Counted from the stretch's first letter, positions 28,363 to 37,283 are shown. The stretch is DNA of 64,000 nt from JAGOBP01 sp964550855 (GCA_964550855.1 CAZKBQ010000011.1:1-64000); one strand, 5' to 3'. Notes: generated from the sequence alone by a model not told the origin. A program made the numbers and translations.

Positions 28363-28968
28363 TCAGAAGACCAGCCCGCTGGGCGTCGTCGTGCCGCTGT
28401 TGGGGGTGGTGGTGCCGTTGTTGCTGTTCGGCGCGGTCGGCGGCGTACCAAAGCCAAAGCCGCCATGTCCGCGGCCGCCGCGACCGCCCATCTCCATGCC
28501 GAAGCCGAATCCGAAGCCGGCGTCCTTGCCCGCCCCCCAGTAGCCTTTGTCCAGCCCTTCGATGAGCCAGTTGGCCTTGTCCTGGGTGAGCGTGCCGGCC
28601 GTCACCGCGTCCTGAATGGCCGTCTTCATCTCGGCCAGCTGCGCGGCTTCCACCGCCTTCTGCACGTCTGCGATGTCCACGCCCTTCTCATCGGCGATGG
28701 CCGCCAGCGTCTTGCCGCCCCACAGCTGCGCCTGCAGCTCGTCGGACGTCATGCCCAGCACCTTGGCGGCCGCATCCAGCGCCGCCTGACTGCGCAGGCC
28801 AAACCCGCCGTGATGCCACAGCGGTGCGCCCGACGGCGCCGTCGGCGCGGTTGGAGCCGAAGGGGTGGGCGTGGTGCTGCTCTGCGCCATCGCTGCCGAA
28901 CTGATCCCCAGGGCGGCCACCACCGCCACCAACGTCGCCAGTCCCAGATACTTCTTCAGACCCGTCAT
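28363..28968 (-). CDS. Secreted small helical protein, unknown function
   Basis: A 201-residue protein with a signal peptide (LATLVAVVAALGISSAAMAQ). A short Thr/Pro linker precedes a helical unit LRSQAALDAAAKVLGMTSDELQAQLWGGKTLAAIADEKGVDIADVQKAVEAA. A Gly/Phe-rich stretch and an Asn/Thr-rich tail follow. The L..GK(S/T)LA.IA..KGV unit occurs in exported proteins often found beside regulators and exporters. Start chosen at 28968, where GGAGG precedes. Confidence 0.75.
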   Translation of the reverse strand: MTGLKKYLGLATLVAVVAALGISSAAMAQSSTTPTPSAPTAPTAPSGAPLWHHGGFGLRSQAALDAAAKVLGMTSDELQAQLWGGKTLAAIADEKGVDIADVQKAVEAAQLAEMKTAIQDAVTAGTLTQDKANWLIEGLDKGYWGAGKDAGFGFGFGMEMGGRGGRGHGGFGFGTPPTAPNSNNGTTTPNSGTTTPSGLVF

Positions 28969-29200
28969 AGTAGCCTCCATCTCGGATAAGTATAACGGCC
29001 CACTGCCGTTATCTGGCTACAGGATACCCGTTTCTTGTGCAGAATTTATCGAGAGAAGATGAAAGCGAGGTAAAAAGGGGGGAGAAGGCGACTTCCTCTC
29101 CCTGAACGGGAGCAGGGCAGGGCGAAGGGCGCATGCCGTTTGCCCCGCGCCTTCATTCTGCGCTATACTTGCGGCATTCGTCGAACCTCTTGGTTTGACC

Positions 29201-30144
29201 ATGTCCACCGAAGCCGATACCTGCCGCACTTACATTGTCCCCAAATTGCACGCCGCCGGTTGGGAAGATGATTTCATCGCCGAGCAGCGTGTGATTACAC
29301 CGGGCCGCATCGTGCCGTTAGGCCGCAAGCATACACGCCGGGAGCCGCGTCGGCCTGATTACATCCTGTTCCTTGACCTGCTGGGCACGATGAACTTGAT
29401 CTTGCACGGTATCGAAGCGCCCAACATCCGCCGCACCAACGCGCTGGACAAACCGCTCAAAGAGATCGGCGAGGACGACCGCTTCGACATCATCGTGACC
29501 AATCCGCCGTTCGGCAGCGAGGAAGAAGCGGGCATTCAATTGAACTTCCCCGAAGCCACGCGCACCAGCGAGACGGCGCTGTTGTTCCTGCAATTCATCA
29601 TGCGCTCGCTGAAACCCAAAGGACGCTGCGCGGTGGTGGTGCCGAACGGCACGCTGTTTGGCGACGGCGTGGCAGCCAAGGTCAAGGCGAAGCTGTTGAC
29701 CGAGTTTAACCTGCACACGATTGTGCGCCTGCCCAACGGCGTCTTCGCGCCTACACGTCGATTCCCACAAATCTGCTGTTTTTCGATCGCACCGGGCCGA
29801 CAACGGACATCTGGTATTACGAACAGTCCCTGCCTGATGGGCGCAAGAACTACAGCAAGACAAAACCCTTGCAATATGAGGAGTTTGCCGCGTGCGCAGC
29901 GTGGTGGAATGAGCGCGAAGAAAACGAACGCGCGTGGAAGGTCGTCGCCAGCGACGTAATCAAGACCGATGACGCGGGCAACATCGTCTCGGTCAATCTG
30001 GACATCAAGAATCCCAACGCGCAAGATGATTTTGAGCATTTGCCGCCTGAGCAATTGGCCGCCGATATTTTGAAGAAGGAACACCGCATTGCGGAGATCA
30101 TGACAGAGATTCAAGCGATGTTGGGCAGGGGCAATCCCATGTGA
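29201..30144 (+). pseudogene. Decayed type I restriction-modification genes: HsdR N-terminus fused to HsdM, frameshifted
   Basis: Residues 1-57 (STEADTCRTYIVPKLHAAGW ... RRPDYIL) match the N-terminus of type I restriction subunits. The frame then jumps without a break to the methylase subunit (LGTMNLILHGIEAPNIRR, then motif IV IVTNPPFGSEEE). This is an in-frame deletion joining hsdR and hsdM. At about 29750 one base is missing: after GVFAP the correct continuation YTSIPTNLLFFD is in the next frame and runs to the stop at 30142-30144 (AMLGRGNPM). No functional methyltransferase can be made from it. The TATACT at 29164-29169 may be the old -10 element. Confidence 0.85.
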
Positions 30145-30155
30145 TTGCCCGGCGT

Positions 30156-30400
30156 AGGGGTTGACCCACGTGTCAACCCAAATCCGCGTGGCGATCACCA
30201 GGACAGACACGTGGGTCTGCCCCAACACGTGGGTTCGCCTCAACACGTGGGTTCGCCTCAACACGTGGGTTCGCCTCAACAATTGGGGTTGCCCCACCGA
30301 TAACCGCCGTAGGGGTCGTCCCACGTGACGACCCAAATCCGCGTGGCGATGACCAGGGCAGACACGTGGGTCTGCCCCAACGGGTTCGCCCCGACGAAGA
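30156..30400. repeat. REP palindrome cluster upstream of the RAYT gene
   Basis: Two copies of a roughly 70-base element begin at about 30156 and 30309. Their main stems are GGGTTGAC/GTCAACCC and GGGTCGTC/GACGACCC; the changes compensate. Both continue with CAAATCCGCGTGGCGAT and a GCAGACACGTGGGTCTGC hairpin. Three perfect tandem 18-mers aacacgtgggttcgcctc lie at 30224-30241, 30242-30259 and 30260-30277. Confidence 0.85.
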
Positions 30401-30403
30401 CGT

Positions 30404-30988
30404 ATGCCCTACGATCCCAACAAACATCATCGCCGATCGATTCGGTTGAAGGGTTACGATTATTCGCAAGCGGGCGCATATTTCGTAACGATGTGCGTGC
30501 AGCGCCGCGAATTGTTGTTCGTAACCGACGACGTGATCGATATGATTCAACGTTGGTGGGATAAGTTGCCGGAGAAATTTCCCGGTGTCGAGACGGATGC
30601 GTTCGTCATCATGCCGAATCACACGCATGGGATCATCGTCGTTACGGGCGAACACGTGGGTTCGCCCCGACAATCGGCCCAATCCGTAGGGGTCGACCCA
30701 CGTGTCAACCCGGCCCCAACGTTGGGCGAGATGATTCAATGGTTCAAGACGATGACGACAAATGAATATATTCGCGGGGTGAAGACGTTGAATTGGACGC
30801 CGTTCCCGGGGAAGTTGTGGCAGCGCAATTATTACGAGCACATCATCCGCAGCGAGATCGAATTGAACGCCATCCGCCAGTACATCATCAACAACCCGCT
30901 GAAATGGGAACAAGACCGCGATAACCCGATCAAGATTCGCCCGGCGGCGGAGACGGTAGCGGCGTATTTGAGTGAGGTCGGGTTATGA
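30404..30988 (+). mobile_element. REP-associated tyrosine transposase (RAYT, IS200-like Y1 HUH family)
   Basis: A 194-residue domesticated transposase. H73 and H75 in MPNHTHGIIVV form the HUH metal site, and Y143/Y144 in RNYYEHIIRSE provide the nucleophile. RAYTs act on REP palindromes, which surround this gene on both sides. Residues 82-103 (GEHVGSPRQSAQSVGVDPRV...) are encoded by two REP palindromes lying in frame inside the gene. The stop overlaps the ATG of the hsdS fragment (ATGA). The gene sits between hsdM and hsdS remnants. Confidence 0.92.
30646..30711. repeat. REP palindromes inside the RAYT coding sequence
   Basis: GGGCGAA-N8-TTCGCCC (30646-30667) and the element starting GTAGGGGTCGACCCACG (30686-30711) are of the same kind as the flanking repeats. 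The reading frame stays open through them. Confidence 0.8.
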
Positions 30989-31241
30989 CGCATGAATGGC
31001 CGATGGTGCCCTTGGACAAAATTCTTGCCAAATCAAATGAGTGGATTGATCTCAACCCAAACTGAATGCGATGCCGATACCTGATCTTGCGCTCGAAGAA
31101 CAACGCCGCATCGTGGCTTATCTCGACGGCCTGCAGGCCAAGGTCGATGCGTTGAAGGCGTTGCAGGCGCAGACGCAGGCGGAACTCGACGCGCTGTTGC
31201 CGTCCGTGTTGGATAAGGCGTTTAAGGGGGAATTGTTGTAG
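30985..31241 (+). pseudogene. Remnant of type I specificity subunit HsdS
   Basis: The first frame (30985-31065) reads EWPMVPLDKILAKSNEWIDL then stops, an HsdS start. A second frame (31071-31241) reads LALEEQRRIVAYLDGLQAKV and continues as a coiled-coil to LLPSVLDKAFKGELL, the classic HsdS C-terminus. Both target-recognition domains are deleted. Together with the hsdR-hsdM fusion it shows a whole restriction locus in decay. Confidence 0.85.
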
Positions 31242-31466
31242 GGATCGACCCGTGTGTCGATCCAAAGGGCGCCCCGACGTGTGTCGATCCGCAATGGGCA
31301 GACACGTGGGTCTGCCCCGACGTGTGTCGATCCCAGAGGGCGCCCCGACGTGTGTCGATCCGCAATGGGCAGACACGTGGGTCTGCCCCGACGTGTGTCG
31401 ATCCCAGAGGGCGCCCCGACGTGTGTCGATCTGAACGGCATTGTGGAGACGCTGAGAGACTCTCCC
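31242..31466. repeat. REP palindrome array with 71-base tandem period
   Basis: It begins with GTAGGGATCGACCCGTG (stem ATCGAC/GTCGAT). A 71-base unit starting GGGCGCCCCGACGTGTG then repeats at 31267, 31338 and, partly, 31409. Each unit holds the GGCAGACACGTGGGTCTGCC hairpin also found upstream of the RAYT gene. Short frames translating the repeat are not genes. Confidence 0.85.
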
Positions 31467-32015
31467 TCACCAAGAACCTAAGCCTGCGGTAAACTCCACC
31501 TCCTTCACCGCCTCATTCCCTGGCCGGTCCACCGCCGTCACCCGCGCCCGGGCGGCCCCCGCCGCCAGAGCAAACCGCCACCACCCCTCGATCTCTGCCG
31601 GGATCGCTGCGCCTTCGGCCAGCACGCGCCCGTCGGCACCCAGCACTCTCACCGTCACCCCCACCACCGCCACTTCGTCCGTAGCGTGAATGCGCAACGT
31701 ATCGCCCGCCCGCTCCACCGCCGCAATCGTGGGCGGATGCAAATAGTCACTCAGGGCCACGTTATACGCCGGTTGGCCGGTCTTCTTCGCCAGCGTCGCG
31801 TACGCCGGCTCGGTGCGCGCGGCCTGCCGGGCGTAGGCTGCCGCCGCCTTGAACCGCGCCTGATGCGCCAGCTGTGCCGCCGTAAACTGCCGCCCGCCCG
31901 GATAACTCGGCTTGCGCGACAGATACAGTCGCCCCGAGCGCGACCGCTTCGCCACCAGCTCACCCATCGAGCCGGTAAAACCGTCAAACAGGGCATTTGT
32001 CTTGACCTTCGCCAT
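31467..32015 (-). CDS. Conserved-looking hypothetical protein with C-terminal beta-rich part
   Basis: A 182-residue basic protein. The start KVKTNALFDGFTGSMGELVAKRSRSGRLYLSRKP and an Ala-rich helix (RFKAAAAYARQAARTEPAYATLAKK) are followed by a probable Ig-like sheet (DTLRIHATDEVAVVGVTVRVLGADGRVL). Proteins of this layout (FxGxxGxLVxKxxxxGxxxxSxxP) occur in several environmental phyla; no function is known to me. AAGGAG lies 6 bases before the ATG at 32015. The upstream gap has imperfect AGTGCTGA/CATAGTGC direct repeats at about 32034-32066. Confidence 0.65.
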   Translation of the reverse strand: MAKVKTNALFDGFTGSMGELVAKRSRSGRLYLSRKPSYPGGRQFTAAQLAHQARFKAAAAYARQAARTEPAYATLAKKTGQPAYNVALSDYLHPPTIAAVERAGDTLRIHATDEVAVVGVTVRVLGADGRVLAEGAAIPAEIEGWWRFALAAGAARARVTAVDRPGNEAVKEVEFTAGLGSW

Positions 32016-32111
32016 GGCCGCTCCTTGACTGTTATAGTGCTGACATAGTGCTAATATAGTGCTGCCATACTCTACCACGCAGAACCCTATCAGTCAAAGT
32101 CGCCCTCAGGC

Positions 32112-32146
32112 AAAAAAACGGGCGATGTGACCCCCACATCGCCCGT
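32112..32146 (-). terminator. Terminator of the two-component operon
   Basis: A perfect 12-bp stem (ACGGGCGATGTG / CACATCGCCCGT) is followed on the minus strand by seven T residues. It lies about 50 bases after the histidine-kinase stop. Confidence 0.9.
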
Positions 32147-32196
32147 CAACTCCAATGAACGACTATTCTCTCAACTCGATCTCGACTTGTCGAGCG

Positions 32197-33591
32197 TCAC
32201 TTATCGCCGCTGGGCAGGGTAAACCAAAAACGGCTGCCTTGCCCGATGGCGCTCTCCACCCCGATCGTTCCACCCTGCGTCTCGATCAACTGTTTGGCAA
32301 TCGCCAGCCCCAGACCAGAACCGCCCGTCTCGCGCGCGCGAGATTTGTCGCCGCGCCAAAAGCGATCGAAGACGTACGGCACTTCACTCGGTGCGATGCC
32401 CTCGCCGGTATCGCGCACGCTCACTTCCACCATGCCCGCCCGGGCCGCTGCCGACAGGGTGATGGCGCCCTGCGTGGGCGTATGGCGCACGGCATTGGTC
32501 AATAGCACGCGCAGCACCTGCGCCACCCGTTCGCCGTCGGCGCGCACCGGTGGCAGATCGTCGGGCGCATCCACGCCGATGGTCACCTGCTTCTCGCCCG
32601 CCAGCGCGTAAAACGCCTCCGCCGTCGAAGCCAGCATCGGCCGCAGGTCAATCACGCCGATGTTCAAGTGCAGTTGCCCCGCCTCAGCCTGCGCCAGTTC
32701 GCGCAAGTCATCCACCAGCCGGCTTAGCAGCCGCGTCTCGTCATACAACCGCGCCGTCTCCGCCAGGTCCAGCGGAAACAGCCCGTCCAGTTGCGCTGCC
32801 AGATTGCCCTGCATCACGCTGAGCGGGGTGCGCAGTTCGTGCGCCACATCGGCCACCAGGTTGCGGCGCAGTTCTTCCGCCTTCTGCAGCGAATCGGCCA
32901 TGTCGTTGAAGGCACGCCCCACATTGGCCACTTCCTCCGTGCCGCCCGGCTCCACGCGTTGCGCCAGGTCTTTGGCCGCAATCGCCCGCGCCGCCGTCGC
33001 CAGTCGATTGAGCGGCCGCGTCAGGCTGCGACTGAACGCCAGCCCCAGCGCCGCGCCGATGAGGCTGGCCAGCACGCCGGCCAGCACCAGGCTGTTGCGC
33101 ACCTGATTCATGAAGGCTTGTTCCGGCGGGAGCAGGGTGCCGATCGGGCCGGGGTTAATCATCAGATACCCGATCGTCTGATTTTGCGACGTCAGCGTCG
33201 TCGCGGCGTCGCGCTCGGCCTGACTCAGCGGCTGATACAGCCGTTGTTGATGGCTGTCAAACACCACCGTTCCGTTCGCATCGGCGATTAAGATGTCCAG
33301 CCGTGGGCGTCCGCCATTGGGCGGTTGCGCGCGGCCTACGCGGCGGTCGGGGAAGATGTTTTGCCCCACCTGCGTCACCACTGTTTCCACGCCCGCCCAC
33401 GTGTGGTGCTGCTCGTAATAGGTCACCAGATCGGCGTACAGGCCGCTGTTGGCCAGGTCCAATTCGTTCTGCGCCACAAACGTCCTGAATTCCCGGTCAA
33501 TGGACAGGCTGGCCACCAGCGCAGCCACGCCGATGCCAAACGCCGCCACGATGGCAAATGCCACCGTCAGCCGCACCCATAACCGGTTCAT
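32197..33591 (-). CDS. Sensor histidine kinase
   Basis: A 464-residue membrane kinase. Helix 1 is near 8-29, an extracellular sensor region spans about 30-165, helix 2 near 167-187, and a HAMP linker about 188-240. H251 in VAHELRTPLS is the phosphorylated residue. The ATPase part has N-box LLTNAVRHTP, G1 DTGEGIA, F-box and G2 GGSGLGLAI. Its ATG overlaps the response-regulator stop (ATGA). The signal is unknown; the nearby exporter operon at 23-28 kb is a possible target, by analogy only. Confidence 0.95.
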   Translation of the reverse strand: MNRLWVRLTVAFAIVAAFGIGVAALVASLSIDREFRTFVAQNELDLANSGLYADLVTYYEQHHTWAGVETVVTQVGQNIFPDRRVGRAQPPNGGRPRLDILIADANGTVVFDSHQQRLYQPLSQAERDAATTLTSQNQTIGYLMINPGPIGTLLPPEQAFMNQVRNSLVLAGVLASLIGAALGLAFSRSLTRPLNRLATAARAIAAKDLAQRVEPGGTEEVANVGRAFNDMADSLQKAEELRRNLVADVAHELRTPLSVMQGNLAAQLDGLFPLDLAETARLYDETRLLSRLVDDLRELAQAEAGQLHLNIGVIDLRPMLASTAEAFYALAGEKQVTIGVDAPDDLPPVRADGERVAQVLRVLLTNAVRHTPTQGAITLSAAARAGMVEVSVRDTGEGIAPSEVPYVFDRFWRGDKSRARETGGSGLGLAIAKQLIETQGGTIGVESAIGQGSRFWFTLPSGDK

Positions 33592-34292
33592 GGCGTGTGC
33601 TCCGGTTCGGTCATGCGATAGCCCACGCCGAACACTGTTTTGATGTAGGTGGGATTGGCCGGATCCGGCTCGATCTTGCGGCGCAGGTTGCGGATGTGGC
33701 TGTCCAACGTGCGCTCCACGCCCTCATACGAGTAGCCCAGCCCCTGTTCGATCAGGGCCAGGCGCGTAAAGGCATGGCCGGGACTTTCCATCAGCGTCTT
33801 CAGGAGATCGAATTCCGTCGGGGTTAGCTCCACCGATCGGCCTTCTACGGTAACTTCGTGCCGATCGATGTCCATGCGCAGCGCGCCGATCTGCACCACG
33901 TGCGGCACAGCCGGCCCCTCCAACGTGCGCCGCAGCACCGCGCGCACCCGCGCCACCACTTCGTGCGGATCAAAGGGCTTGGGTATGTAGTCGTCGGCGC
34001 CCAGATTCAGGCCCAGCACACGATCGCTGCTGTCCACGCGCGCCGTCAGCATGATGATGGGTGTCGCCGCCAGCGTCTCATCGGCCCGCACGATGCGCGT
34101 GATGTCCCACCCGTCCCGATCGGGCAGCATCAAATCCAGCACGATCAGGTCGGGCTTGTCGCTGCGAATCATGTGCAGGGCGGTTTCGCCGTTGTGGGCG
34201 CTCCACACCGTGTAACCGGCCTGCTCCAGGTAGGCGCGCAAAATGCGCACGATTTCTTTGTCGTCGTCGACGACTAGGATGCGTTGACTCAT
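33588..34292 (-). CDS. OmpR/PhoB-type response regulator
   Basis: A 234-residue regulator with a receiver domain (D9-D11 acidic pocket, phospho-acceptor D53 in LIVLDLMLPDRDGW, K103 region in DDYIPKPFDP). A winged-helix DNA-binding domain ends in GVGYRM. Start chosen at 34292 with GGAG upstream, though MAVEQP at 34310 is possible. It is cotranscribed with the kinase. Confidence 0.95.
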   Translation of the reverse strand: MSQRILVVDDDKEIVRILRAYLEQAGYTVWSAHNGETALHMIRSDKPDLIVLDLMLPDRDGWDITRIVRADETLAATPIIMLTARVDSSDRVLGLNLGADDYIPKPFDPHEVVARVRAVLRRTLEGPAVPHVVQIGALRMDIDRHEVTVEGRSVELTPTEFDLLKTLMESPGHAFTRLALIEQGLGYSYEGVERTLDSHIRNLRRKIEPDPANPTYIKTVFGVGYRMTEPEHTP

Positions 34293-34398
34293 CGGCTGCT
34301 CCACGGCCATTGCGTTCGACGACAAGCATACCACGAAGTTGTTGAGAAGTGATGCAGGCCGCGCCGGAACCGTCCGCCGCGCCGGACAAAGGTTCTAC

Positions 34399-34428
34399 TT
34401 GACTCGCGCCGCACACCTGATCTATATT
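34399..34428 (+). promoter_or_regulatory. Promoter of the first LacI gene
   Basis: TTGACT (34399-34404) and TATATT (34423-34428) with an 18-base spacer. The expected start point falls into the operator just downstream. Confidence 0.65.
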
Positions 34429-34430
34429 GG

Positions 34431-34462
34431 TTTGGTACCGTTACCATGATAACGGTACCAAA
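34431..34462 (+). promoter_or_regulatory. LacI-type operator
   Basis: A perfect palindrome of 13-base arms, TTTGGTACCGTTA and TAACGGTACCAAA, around six bases. It covers the predicted transcription start, so binding would block initiation. The neighbouring LacI gene is the obvious ligand-controlled repressor for it. Confidence 0.75.
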
Positions 34463-34491
34463 TTTGGCCCTGCGCCGGAGGCCGTAGCCGC

Positions 34492-35511
34492 GTGGTCAAC
34501 ATCCGCGATGTCGCCAGACAGGCCGGAGTCGCGCCCATCACGGTGTCGCGCGTCATCAATCAACCGGAGAGCGTGACGCCGGCCACGCGCGAGCGCGTCC
34601 TGCGCGTGATCGCCGCGTTGGACTACGTGCCCAACACGCTGGCCAAAAGCCTGCGCTCGCGGCAGTCACACACGCTGGCGTTGATGCTGTCCGACATCAC
34701 CAATCCGTTCTGGACCACGGTGGCGCGCGGGGTGGAAGACGCCGCCAGCGGGCGCGGCTATCACGTCATTCTGTGCAACACCGACGAAGACCCCGCCAAA
34801 GAAACCACCTACCTGACGCTGCTGCTGCAGCGCCGGGTGGACGGCATCATCATCGCGCCCACCACCAACGATCACCGGCGGCTGGCGGCGCTCAAGCGTC
34901 AGCAGACGGCCTGCGTGCTCATCGATCGGCGAGTGGACGGCTTCAAGGCCGATGTGGTCTATGGCGACAGCATTGAGGGTGCGCGCCGACTGGTTGAGCA
35001 TCTCATCGAACTGGGCCACCGCCGGATTGCGCTGGTCAACGGTCCGGCGGCCATCTCGTCGGCGCGCGACCGTGAAGCCGGTTATCGGGCGGCGCTGAAG
35101 GCGCATCACTTGCCGGTGGACGAGGCGCTGGTCGTGAGCGGCGATTTCAAACAGGCCAGCGGCTATCAGCTGGCCCGGCGGCTGTTGGCGCGTGAGCGGC
35201 CTCCTACTGCGATCTTCGCGGCCAACAACTTCATCGCGGTGGGCGTGCTGCAGGCCCTGCACGAAGCGGGCGTGCGCCTCCCGGAGGACATGTCGTTGGT
35301 GTGCTTTGACGATGTGCCGCACGCCTCGGCCATTGATCCATTTTTGACCGTGGCCGCGCAGCCGGCATATGAGATGGGCGTCACGGCCGCGCGTCTGCTC
35401 ATCGAGCGGTTGGCCGCCCAGCGCAACCTGCGGCCGCGCGCGGTGGTGATGCCGCCTGAAGTGATCGTCCGCCGGTCGAGCGGGCCGCCGGCCGATCGCG
35501 CAAGCGCCTGA
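34492..35511 (+). CDS. LacI-family transcriptional regulator 1
   Basis: A 339-residue repressor. The helix-turn-helix and hinge are NIRDVARQAGVAPITVSRVIN ... YVPNTLAKSLRS. A periplasmic-binding-type sensor domain follows (LALMLSDITNPFWTTVARGVED, DGIIIAPTTND, CFDDVPHASAIDPFLTVAAQP). GTG start with GGAGG 10 bases upstream. The operator at 34431-34462 suggests autoregulation and control of the following isomerase gene. It is closely similar over the visible part to the regulator at 63452. Confidence 0.95.
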   Translation: MVNIRDVARQAGVAPITVSRVINQPESVTPATRERVLRVIAALDYVPNTLAKSLRSRQSHTLALMLSDITNPFWTTVARGVEDAASGRGYHVILCNTDEDPAKETTYLTLLLQRRVDGIIIAPTTNDHRRLAALKRQQTACVLIDRRVDGFKADVVYGDSIEGARRLVEHLIELGHRRIALVNGPAAISSARDREAGYRAALKAHHLPVDEALVVSGDFKQASGYQLARRLLARERPPTAIFAANNFIAVGVLQALHEAGVRLPEDMSLVCFDDVPHASAIDPFLTVAAQPAYEMGVTAARLLIERLAAQRNLRPRAVVMPPEVIVRRSSGPPADRASA

Positions 35512-35579
35512 GCACGAATTTGGCCGGCATCGCATCGATAAACAATCGGGACAGGGTAAACCCCAAAGGAGATAATCTT

Positions 35580-37178
35580 ATGGAGACGATCTATCTGGTG
35601 GCCAGTGGCGATCTGCGCCTCTCGGCCAATCGTAACTGCGAAGCCGCCCAGGCTGAGATGGAACGGCAGCTGGTCGCCGCCGTCGAGCGTGAGGGCGGCA
35701 AGGTCAAGCGCGCGCATCCATTTGATCCGGTCAAGGGCCACGGCTTCATCGACAGCCAGAAATACGGACTGGAAGTGTTCGGCCGCATCCCCAAGGATGC
35801 GCCGGTGATCGTGGCCGAGGCGGTGTGGCAGTACACGCATCATGTGCTGCCCGGCCTGCTGGAGCATCGCGGGCCGGTGCTGACGGTCGCCAACTGGAGC
35901 GGCACGTGGCCGGGCTTAGTGGGTATGCTTAACCTCAATGGCAGCCTGACCAAGGCCGGCCGCAAGTACAGCACGCTGTGGAGCGAGGACTTCACCGACG
36001 AATTCTTTGTCAAAGGGCTGCGGACGTGGCTGAAGACGGGCTACGTCAGGCCGCAGACGCCGCACGTGCAGCGGTACGACCCTGAGGCTGCGCCCGGCGT
36101 GGCGACGAAGATCGGCGTCAAGTTTGCGCAGGAGTTCCGCGCGCGGCGCGCCATCATGGGCATCTTCGACGAGGGCTGCATGGGCATGTACAATGCCATC
36201 ATCCCGGACGAACTGCTGTTTCCGCTGGGCGTGTACAAGGAGCGCTTGAGTCAGTCGGCGCTGTACGCCAGGATGCTGACCGTAAGCGACGAAGAGGCGC
36301 GCGCCGTATACGATTGGCTGCGCATGCGCGGCATGACGTTTAACCTGGGGGCGGACGAAGCCACCGAGCTCACCGAAGCGCAGGTGCTGGGCCAGTGCAA
36401 GATGTACGTCGCGGCCGTCCGCATCGCCGACGAGTTTGGCTGCGCGACGATCGGCATTCAGTATCAGCAGGGGCTCAAAGACTTGACGCCCGCTTCTGAT
36501 CTGGTGGAGGGTCTGCTCAATAACGTCGAGCGGCCGCCGGTCTATCATGAAGTGACGGGCGAGGAACTGTATGCAGGCCGGGCGCTGCCGCACTTCAACG
36601 AGGTGGACGAGTGCGCGGGTCTGGACGCGCTGGTGACCAACGGCCTGTGGACCAAGCTGGGCTTTGCGCCGGAGACGACGCTGCACGACGTGCGCTGGGG
36701 GCGCTGGTACAAAGGTGAAGGCATCGACGATTTTGTGTGGGTGCTGGAGATTTCGGGCAGCGTGCCGCCCGCGCACCTGAGCGGCGGCTTTGCGGGCGCG
36801 ACCAGTGAGCGCCAGCCCGCGATGTACTTCCCCAAAGGCGGCGGCTCGATCAAAGGTGTGAGCAAGCCGGGTTGGGTGGTGTGGAGCCGCGTCTTCGTGG
36901 CGAACGGCCGCCTCAACTGTGATCTGGGCCTGGGTGAAGCGGTGGAACTGCCGCCTGAGGAGACCGAAGAGCGCTGGCAGTTGACGACGAAAGAGTGGCC
37001 GATGATGCATTTGATCATGAAGGGCATCACGCGTGATCAGTTCATGGCGCGGCACAAGGCCAATCACATTCAGGTGGTTTACGCGCCCGATAAGGCCAAT
37101 GCGCGCAAAGCGTTGTATGCCAAGGCCGCCGCGCTGCACGAACTGGGCGTCAACGTGTCGATCTGCGGCAAGGTGTAA
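35580..37178 (+). CDS. L-fucose/L-arabinose isomerase-family protein 1
   Basis: A 532-residue protein. N-terminal Rossmann-like parts (VIVAEAVWQYTHHVLPGLL, GPVLTVANWSGTWPGLVGMLNL) and the segment GIFDEGCMGMYNAIIPDELLFPLGVYKERLSQS are typical of the FucI/AraA fold. EATELTEAQVLGQCKMYVAAVRIADEFG continues the pattern. The sugar is not predictable and ligand residues could not be mapped with certainty. AAAGGAG lies 8 bases before the ATG. Downstream FucU/RbsD fits a sugar-isomerase pathway. Confidence 0.75.
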   Translation: METIYLVASGDLRLSANRNCEAAQAEMERQLVAAVEREGGKVKRAHPFDPVKGHGFIDSQKYGLEVFGRIPKDAPVIVAEAVWQYTHHVLPGLLEHRGPVLTVANWSGTWPGLVGMLNLNGSLTKAGRKYSTLWSEDFTDEFFVKGLRTWLKTGYVRPQTPHVQRYDPEAAPGVATKIGVKFAQEFRARRAIMGIFDEGCMGMYNAIIPDELLFPLGVYKERLSQSALYARMLTVSDEEARAVYDWLRMRGMTFNLGADEATELTEAQVLGQCKMYVAAVRIADEFGCATIGIQYQQGLKDLTPASDLVEGLLNNVERPPVYHEVTGEELYAGRALPHFNEVDECAGLDALVTNGLWTKLGFAPETTLHDVRWGRWYKGEGIDDFVWVLEISGSVPPAHLSGGFAGATSERQPAMYFPKGGGSIKGVSKPGWVVWSRVFVANGRLNCDLGLGEAVELPPEETEERWQLTTKEWPMMHLIMKGITRDQFMARHKANHIQVVYAPDKANARKALYAKAAALHELGVNVSICGKV

Positions 37179-37283
37179 TTGGCGGTTGCCTGCCGCCGAT
37201 GGATTTTCCGCGCCCGCCGGACGTTTGTCTCGCAACAGCGGGTCGGGCCTGTCCGCGGCGGGCGCCACGTTGAAGGATTGGCT

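Noticed and set aside
31267..31432. Possible CRISPR array
   Set aside because: The 71-base units are contiguous with no unique spacers, palindromic inside, and no cas genes are near.
31118..31473. Repeat-encoded minus-strand frames with THVGADPRV-like units
   Set aside because: They are translations of the REP array in several frames; no start signal or family match.
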